From Clostridia bacterium (GTDB lineage: Bacteria; Bacillota; Clostridia; Oscillospirales; Acutalibacteraceae), in NCBI GenBank assembly GCA_017548045.1, contig JAFYNR010000012.1, positions 62,001 to 126,000 on the forward strand: a DNA stretch of 64,000 bases, given 5' to 3'. The number at the start of each line of letters is the position of its first letter. Within the stretch, counting starts at the first letter, position 1. Positions 59,449 through 64,000 of this stretch are shown in pieces. A program made the position numbers and the translations under genes. A model generated the notes under the pieces. The model searched no databases and was not told where the DNA came from. It worked only from the letters and a program-made list of their open reading frames with translations.

Positions 59449-60217
59449 GAAAAAATCCCTCGGTAAAGAATTTACCAAAGGTCTTATTGCAGAAAACCCC
59501 GTTTTCCGCCTTGTACTTGGCACCTGTCCCACCCTTGCAACGTCAACAAGCGTTGTAAACGCTCTGGGCATGGGCATTTCGGCAATGATTGTTCTTGTTT
59601 GCTCAAACATCGTTATTTCACTTCTCAGAAAAGTAATTCCCTCGAAGGTGCGTATCCCTGCTTACATAGTTGTTATCGCATCCTTTGTTACAATAGTTCA
59701 GATGATAGTAAAGGCTTTTGTTCCCGCTCTTGACTCTGCATTGGGCGTATTCCTTCCCCTTATCGTTGTTAACTGCATCATCCTCGGCAGAGCCGAAGCC
59801 TTCGCAGGCAAGAATTCCGTTGTGGCATCTGCGGTTGACGGTCTCGGTATGGGCGTAGGCTTCACAATCGCCCTTTGCCTTATGGCATCCGTCAGAGAGA
59901 TTCTCGGCGCAGGCACCTTCCTTGCAGGCGCACAGAATCTGCTTGTTCTTTTCGGCGATAATGTTCTGGGCGGCTTCAACGGTTTCACACTTCCCTGGAC
60001 AGAATATCTTACTCCCATGACTGTATTTATCCTTGCACCCGGCGGCTTCCTTACCTTCGGTCTGCTGATGGCTTGCGCCAACAGACTTGCCGAAAGCAAA
60101 GGAAAACCCAGAGCAGAGCTTGGCGGCTGTCAGGCTTGCCCCATGGCTAAAAACTGTGCACTCCTTGCAGAAGGCAAGGCTTGCAACGACGAAAAGAAGG
60201 AGGGCGAAGCAGTATGA
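59441..60217 (+). CDS. rnfE: Rnf complex subunit E with Cys-rich C-terminus
   Basis: 258 residues from ATG 59441 (GGAGG upstream, inside rnfG). Six helices; KGLIAENPVFRLVLGTCPTLA and LPLIVVNCIILGRAEAF with the Cys that help hold the membrane [2Fe-2S] cluster shared with RnfA. The C-terminus extends past the last helix with GGCQACPMAKNCALL and KACNDEKK, a four-Cys tail that could bind another cluster or zinc. Confidence 0.94.
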   Translation: MAEKKSLGKEFTKGLIAENPVFRLVLGTCPTLATSTSVVNALGMGISAMIVLVCSNIVISLLRKVIPSKVRIPAYIVVIASFVTIVQMIVKAFVPALDSALGVFLPLIVVNCIILGRAEAFAGKNSVVASAVDGLGMGVGFTIALCLMASVREILGAGTFLAGAQNLLVLFGDNVLGGFNGFTLPWTEYLTPMTVFILAPGGFLTFGLLMACANRLAESKGKPRAELGGCQACPMAKNCALLAEGKACNDEKKEGEAV

Positions 60218-60813
60218 TTCTCGTAAAATCTTTTCTTGCAATTATTCTGACCTCCGTGCTTACGGAAAACTTTGTTCTCTGTAAATTCCTCGGCATTTGC
60301 CCCTTCCTTGGTGTTTCAAAGAAGCTTAACACTGCGGTAGGTATGTCGGCGGCGGTTATCTTCGTTATGGCGCTTGCAACCGCAGTAACATACCCCATCA
60401 ACAAATTCCTTCTTGTGGCAAACGGCCTTGAATACCTTCAGACAATCGTTTTCATTCTCGTTATTGCCGCACTCGTTCAGCTTGTTGAGCTTGTTCTCAA
60501 AAAGTTTATGCCCCCTCTTTACAACGCACTGGGCATTTATCTTCCCCTTATCACAACAAACTGCGCTGTTCTCGGCGTTGTTCTTCTCAACCAGACAAAG
60601 GGCTACGGCTTTGCCGAATCAATGGTAAACAGCGTCGGTGCAGGTCTTGGCTTTATGGTTGCAATGGTTATTTTCTCAGGTGTACGCAGCAGGCTTGAAG
60701 GCGCAGATATCCCCAAATTCCTTCAGGGACTTCCCATCGTGCTTATTGCGGCATCAATAGTTTCACTTTCGTTTATGGGCTTTACGGGCCTTGTTGACGG
60801 AATATTTGCATAA
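60214..60813 (+). CDS. rnfA: Rnf complex subunit A
   Basis: 199 residues from ATG 60214, overlapping rnfE by 4 bp. Six helices; TENFVLCKFLGICPFLGVSK and GIYLPLITTNCAVLGVVLL carry the paired Cys motifs for the RnfA/RnfE intramembrane cluster. Full length. Confidence 0.96.
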   Translation: MILVKSFLAIILTSVLTENFVLCKFLGICPFLGVSKKLNTAVGMSAAVIFVMALATAVTYPINKFLLVANGLEYLQTIVFILVIAALVQLVELVLKKFMPPLYNALGIYLPLITTNCAVLGVVLLNQTKGYGFAESMVNSVGAGLGFMVAMVIFSGVRSRLEGADIPKFLQGLPIVLIAASIVSLSFMGFTGLVDGIFA

Positions 60814-60825
60814 GGAGGTAACGGA

Positions 60826-61629
60826 ATGAATCCTATTTTTACTGCTGTTATTATCGTTTCCGCTATCGGACTTATCGCAGGTCTGGGACTTTCAATCGCA
60901 TCAAAAATATTTGCAGTACCCGTTGACGAAAAGGCAGAGGCTATCAGAGAATGTCTGCCCGGCGCCAACTGCGGTGCCTGCGGATTCTCGGGCTGTGACG
61001 GCTATGCCGCCGCACTTTCAAAAGGCGAAACAACAGACACCGCCCTGTGTGCCCCCGGCGGTAACGACACCGCAAAGGCAATCGGCGAAATCACAGGTCT
61101 TGCCGCAGGTGAAGTCAAGCCCTCGGCAGCGGTTGTGCTTTGTCAGGGTCACAATGTAAATGCCGCAACGAAGCTTGAATATCAGGGTGTGCAGAGCTGT
61201 AAAATGGCTGCTCAGATTTTCGGCGGACCCAAGGAATGCATCTACGGCTGTCTGGGCTACGGCGACTGCGTTGAGGTTTGCCAATACGATGCAATCAGCA
61301 TTTGCGACGGTGTTGCAAGAATTAATCCTTATATCTGCAAAGCCTGTAAAATGTGTGTAAAAACCTGCCCCAAGGGTCTTATCGAAATGCTTCCCCTTCA
61401 CGAAACAAAAGCTGCCGTGCTTTGCAAAAACCACGACAAGGGCGCAGTTACACGCAAGGAATGCACCGCAGGCTGTATCGGCTGTATGAAGTGCGTAAAG
61501 GCTTGCGAAGCAGGTGCGGTTACAATCGATAAATTCTGCGCAAAGGTTGATTACGATAAGTGCACGGGCTGCGGCAAATGCCACGCCGAATGTCCCGTAG
61601 GTGCAATAGATTTAATGACACTTTGCTGA
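60826..61629 (+). CDS. rnfB: Rnf complex subunit B (ferredoxin-side)
   Basis: 267 residues: membrane anchor (about 4-26), the CLPGANCGACGFSGCDGYA four-Cys domain, and several ferredoxin-type sites (CIYGCLGYGDCVEVC, CKACKMCVKTCP, CIGCMKCVKACE, CTGCGKCHAECP). It takes electrons from reduced ferredoxin. AAGGAGG precedes the ATG; a terminator follows. The last Rnf gene, so the operon is complete. Confidence 0.95.
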   Translation: MNPIFTAVIIVSAIGLIAGLGLSIASKIFAVPVDEKAEAIRECLPGANCGACGFSGCDGYAAALSKGETTDTALCAPGGNDTAKAIGEITGLAAGEVKPSAAVVLCQGHNVNAATKLEYQGVQSCKMAAQIFGGPKECIYGCLGYGDCVEVCQYDAISICDGVARINPYICKACKMCVKTCPKGLIEMLPLHETKAAVLCKNHDKGAVTRKECTAGCIGCMKCVKACEAGAVTIDKFCAKVDYDKCTGCGKCHAECPVGAIDLMTLC

Positions 61630-61632
61630 TAA

Positions 61633-61672
61633 AAAAGCGGTCAGTTCAAACGAACTGACCGCTTTTATTTTG
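61633..61672. terminator. Bidirectional terminator between rnfB and lexA
   Basis: AAAAGCGGTCAGTTC and GAACTGACCGCTTTT form a 15-bp stem around AAAC, with T-rich sequence both ways. Confidence 0.93.
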
Positions 61673-61678
61673 CTTTGA

Positions 61679-62269
61679 TTAATAGTATCTGTAACTTGCG
61701 ATAACCTTACCCAGAATAATCACCTCGTCAACGATTATGGGCTCATAGGCATCGTTTTCAGGCTGAAGTCTGAAATGCCCGTTTTCTTTGTAGAAAGTCT
61801 TTACCGTTGCGGAATCCTCAACAAGAGCAACAACCATTTCGCCGTTCTGCGCGGTAGGTGTTCTTTCAACAATAACGATATCACCGTCAAGAATACCTGC
61901 CCAGAGCATACTCTCGCCCCTTACTTTGAGGGCGAAAAGCTCCTTATCCCCTGCGCCGGGCATTGAGAAGGGCAGATAACCTTCAATTTCTTCAACTGCA
62001 AGGATGGGCTGACCTGCCGTTACCGTGCCCAGAAGAGGTACGTGAGTAATATTCTCTGCCTGACCCACGATTTTAATGCATCTTTTAAGCATGGGAGGAC
62101 GCTGAATATAGCCTGCCGCTTCAAGTGCATCAAGGTTAGCCTGCACCGATGAGGTTGAACGCAGACCCACCGCCGCACCGATTTCACGGACACTGGGGGT
62201 CATATTCTCCTTTGCCATTTCTACAAGGAATTCATATATTTTCTGCTGAATAGGGGTGATTGGTTTCAT
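61679..62269 (-). CDS. lexA: LexA SOS repressor
   Basis: 196 residues from ATG 62269 after GAGGAT. The N-terminal winged helix (about 1-65; SVREIGAAVGLRSTSSVQ) binds SOS boxes. The self-cleavage site is Ala85-Gly86 in TVTAGQP, with Ser120 in GESML and Lys157 in ATVKTF as the catalytic pair. Full length and intact. It is divergent from a membrane-anchored protein gene with an SOS-like box between them. Confidence 0.96.
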   Translation of the reverse strand: MKPITPIQQKIYEFLVEMAKENMTPSVREIGAAVGLRSTSSVQANLDALEAAGYIQRPPMLKRCIKIVGQAENITHVPLLGTVTAGQPILAVEEIEGYLPFSMPGAGDKELFALKVRGESMLWAGILDGDIVIVERTPTAQNGEMVVALVEDSATVKTFYKENGHFRLQPENDAYEPIIVDEVIILGKVIASYRYY

Positions 62270-62356
62270 AATCCATCCTCTTTTCTTGATTTTAAGCCGT
62301 TTTTCGGGCATTTACACCCGTTCCTTCATTATTATAGCACAAATGTTCACAAATTG

Positions 62357-62370
62357 CAAACATTTGTTTG
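62357..62370. promoter_or_regulatory. LexA-box-like palindrome
   Basis: CAAAC-ATTT-GTTTG is a perfect inverted repeat with the CGAAC-N4-GTTCG plan of Gram-positive LexA sites (G to A changes in both halves). It is 87 bases from lexA and 51 bases before the divergent -10, so it could control both. Confidence 0.6.
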
Positions 62371-62417
62371 ATATTTTTCAAAAAATTTTTTTAGGTCTTT
62401 TATAATCGGTGATATTG

Positions 62418-62426
62418 TGCTATAAT
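62418..62426 (+). promoter_or_regulatory. Extended -10 promoter
   Basis: TGcTATAAT at 62418-62426; no good -35. It drives the gene starting at 62458. Confidence 0.6.
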
Positions 62427-62457
62427 TACTGTATCGATTTTACCGAGAGGAAACGTT

Positions 62458-63345
62458 ATGACAGATTTCACACCGAAACAGAATACGGAAAATAAAAATC
62501 ACGGCAAAAGCAAAAAACTTACCGCCGCGGTTTCGGTCTGTGCTGTCCTTGCAGTGCTCATCGTTGTTTTCTTTTTCACAAAAAACATAGTATTTTCCTC
62601 CCTTGCAGGCATCAGCGCCGAAAAAGAAAATTACAGATACGCCGTAACCCTTTCGGATTTTTCATCCGGCGAAAAGGCTCAGGTTATAAAAGATTACTCC
62701 GTACTCCGCATAGAGATAAACAAATATTATCCTCTGCTTACCTCCGAATTCAATCTTGATAAAATCAGAGATTGGAGTGCAGCCGCAAAGGATATCAATA
62801 ACCGAAGCTACCATCTGAGCGAAGAGCTTGCCGCAGAGATAATGGAAATTGACACCGCACTTTCGCAGATAATTTCCTGCTGTGAGGAATATGTGGCATT
62901 AAAGCCCGATATACTTGATATGATGGATGTTTTCAACGAAATCAACCGCCTGCACACCAAGGATGCGGAAGGCAAGAATACCTCCTTCACCGTGGCGCAG
63001 GAAAGGCTGACGCTTGACCGCTGGAACACCGCCAACGAAAAGCTGCTTGGATTCATCGCCCGCATCCCCGACAGCGAGAATATGTATCTTATCAATTTCC
63101 TTGCAAAAGAGGCTCAGGGCGAAATTGCGGAAATCGGCAAGGCTATCGACTCTGTTGCATCGCTTTACGGCGAAACCGCCCTTGTCCGTTTCGGCGGCGA
63201 TGCTCTCAAGCAATACCCGGATTTCTTCAACAGCAGCGGCGAAAGAGTAAACCTTCTGAGAAAAGAAGAATTTGAAAGCTTCGTATACAGCGAGCTTTGC
63301 GCCCAGCTTGTTCACAGCCTTGCAGGCTTCTATATAGCAGATTAA
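62458..63345 (+). CDS. Membrane-anchored helical protein of unknown function
   Basis: 295 residues; not recognised. Visible parts: polar N-terminus, a membrane helix at about 20-41 (TAAVSVCAVLAVLIVVFFF), then an extracytoplasmic all-helical region with heptad-like Leu/Ile spacing. GAGAGG lies 7 bases before the ATG. A shared LexA-like box with divergent lexA hints at SOS control, as for small division inhibitors (YneA), but it is larger and lacks LysM. Could also be a surface adaptor. Confidence 0.65.
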   Translation: MTDFTPKQNTENKNHGKSKKLTAAVSVCAVLAVLIVVFFFTKNIVFSSLAGISAEKENYRYAVTLSDFSSGEKAQVIKDYSVLRIEINKYYPLLTSEFNLDKIRDWSAAAKDINNRSYHLSEELAAEIMEIDTALSQIISCCEEYVALKPDILDMMDVFNEINRLHTKDAEGKNTSFTVAQERLTLDRWNTANEKLLGFIARIPDSENMYLINFLAKEAQGEIAEIGKAIDSVASLYGETALVRFGGDALKQYPDFFNSSGERVNLLRKEEFESFVYSELCAQLVHSLAGFYIAD

Positions 63346-63352
63346 TTATTAT

Positions 63353-63381
63353 TTGACAATTTCTTCTTTATATGCTAAAAT
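63353..63381 (+). promoter_or_regulatory. Promoter of the Mn2+ riboswitch/ATPase unit
   Basis: Perfect TTGACA (63353-63358), 17 bases, TAAAAT (63376-63381). Confidence 0.85.
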
Positions 63382-63393
63382 ATATAACAAGTT

Positions 63394-63524
63394 AAAGGGG
63401 AGTAGCTTAATGGCTCCGTCATAACCGATTGTCAACAACCGATGCACCGCATCTGGCAAATCGGCCCATCAGGGAAGCAAGACCTTTGACAGAGAAATTT
63501 ACCCGTTCTCTGTCAAAGGTTTTT
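63394..63524 (+). promoter_or_regulatory. yybP-ykoY (Mn2+) riboswitch with terminator switch
   Basis: Conserved parts are AAAGGGGAGTAGC, CCGTCATAACC and AGGGAAGCAAGACCTTT, which match the yybP-ykoY aptamer that binds Mn2+ with Mg2+. P1 pairs AAAGG (63394-63398) with CCTTT (63483-63487). The same CCTTT starts a 14-bp terminator arm (63483-63496 with 63506-63519) followed by T5. Folding of the aptamer therefore blocks the terminator, an ON switch with metal, suited to an exporter. Confidence 0.92.
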
Positions 63525-63552
63525 ATATTACAAGACGAAAGGATTGTCACAG

Positions 63553-64000
63553 ATGAAGTTCTACCTTGAACAAGTTGATTCCGTTCTTTCTCACGTCAAA
63601 AGCTCCGAAAAAGGTCTTACCTCTGCGGAAGCTGAAAAAAGACTGAGTGAAAACGGCAAAAACAAGCTCAAAGAAGGCAAAAAGAAAACAACGTTCCAGA
63701 GAATTATGGAACAGCTTTCAGACCCTATGATTATCATTCTTATCATTGCCGCAATTATTTCGGCGGTTACGGAATGGTTCGAACACGGTTACTTCCACTT
63801 CGTTTTCCCCACAGACACCGTTATTATTATGGTTGTTGTTGTTATCAACACAATTCTCGGTGTTGTTCAGGAAAGCAAGGCTGAGGCGGCTATTGAAGCC
63901 CTTCAGGAGATGAGTGCCGCAACCTCGAAGGTTCTCCGTGACGGTAAGCTTGTTTCCGTCAGAAGCGAAGATCTGGTTGTAGGCGATATCATTGTTCTTG
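63553..64000 (+). CDS. P-type cation-transporting ATPase, N-terminal part (truncated by window edge)
   Basis: 149 residues visible from ATG 63553 (AAAGGA 10 bases upstream). Start MKFYLEQVDSVLSHVKSSEKG and the cation-ATPase N-domain GLTSAEAEKRLSENGKN lead to helices 1-2 (PMIIILIIAAIISAV; DTVIIMVVVVINTILGVVQE) and the actuator start VGDIIVL. This is the P2A Ca2+/Mn2+ ATPase type. The riboswitch suggests Mn2+ export. The phosphorylation site lies outside the window. Confidence 0.9.
   Translation, partial: MKFYLEQVDSVLSHVKSSEKGLTSAEAEKRLSENGKNKLKEGKKKTTFQRIMEQLSDPMIIILIIAAIISAVTEWFEHGYFHFVFPTDTVIIMVVVVINTILGVVQESKAEAAIEALQEMSAATSKVLRDGKLVSVRSEDLVVGDIIVL

Overview
The window reads as chromosome of an anaerobic, fermentative, Gram-positive gut-type Clostridium relative (Oscillospirales/Ruminococcaceae-like; this is inference from gene content, no rRNA is present). 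Support comes from an NADH-linked [FeFe]-hydrogenase of Hnd type, an Rnf complex, a biotin/Na+ decarboxylase, a single-chain glycyl-tRNA synthetase, an EFR1-type flavodoxin-ferredoxin, a Clostridia-style Cys-rich mini-protein, strong AGGAGG ribosome sites and many TTGACA-17-TATAAT-like promoters. No tRNA, rRNA, IS element or CRISPR array was seen.

Layout. 1-4646 (minus): a phage head/packaging cassette (TerS, TerL, portal, prohead protease, decoration protein, truncated major capsid) that starts abruptly beside chromosomal genes. 4656-5083: a divergent control region with 10-bp phased repeats and a structured mgtE leader ending in a terminator fused to the start codon. 5084-8207: mgtE and an unusual HTH-membrane-lipase fusion. 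8558-13496: glyQS and a four-gene oxaloacetate decarboxylase-type Na+ pump whose gamma subunit carries an internal duplication. 13588-20361: DUF554 protein, a tiny Asn/Gln/Lys-rich peptide, EFR1, galM, and a response regulator/kinase/HtrA stress unit. 20411-28609 (minus): hndABCD-type bifurcating hydrogenase interleaved with a six-gene regulatory/sensory set (two DRTGG, two HATPase, PHP, H-cluster-like sensor). 28904-31225: RlmI-like methylase, PI-PLC-like protein and a stand-alone structured RNA candidate. 31250-33873 (minus): AT-rich TIR protein and a CPBP protease. 34034-37966: glycogen phosphorylase, tadA, DUF2809, TRIC-like channel. 38012-39766: Na/Pi symporter with PhoU domain.

40069-44948 (minus) is the most unusual metabolic locus: two SCP2-like lipid-carrier proteins bracket a class III aminotransferase and a split transketolase under one strong promoter; I propose a pathway acting on hydrophobic substrates, possibly making an aminolipid head or long-chain base. 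Two related palindromes flank its last gene. 45095-53392: mtnN, rmuC, a GH3 glucosidase, a double metallophosphoesterase and a 49-residue Cys-rich protein. 53389-54492: iron alcohol dehydrogenase. 54647-61629: apbE, NusG-II protein, Gx transporter and rnfCDGEAB. 61679-63345: lexA with a LexA-box-like site shared with a divergent membrane-anchored protein. 63353-64000: a Mn2+-type yybP-ykoY riboswitch with terminator in front of a truncated P-type cation ATPase.

How it fits together: the Hnd hydrogenase and Rnf share the reduced ferredoxin pool; Rnf and the oxaloacetate decarboxylase are ion pumps that can maintain a Na+ (or H+) gradient, which Na+-coupled carriers such as the Na/Pi symporter can use. 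ApbE supplies covalent FMN to RnfG and RnfD. Metal homeostasis is under RNA control at both ends of the window (mgtE and the P-type ATPase).
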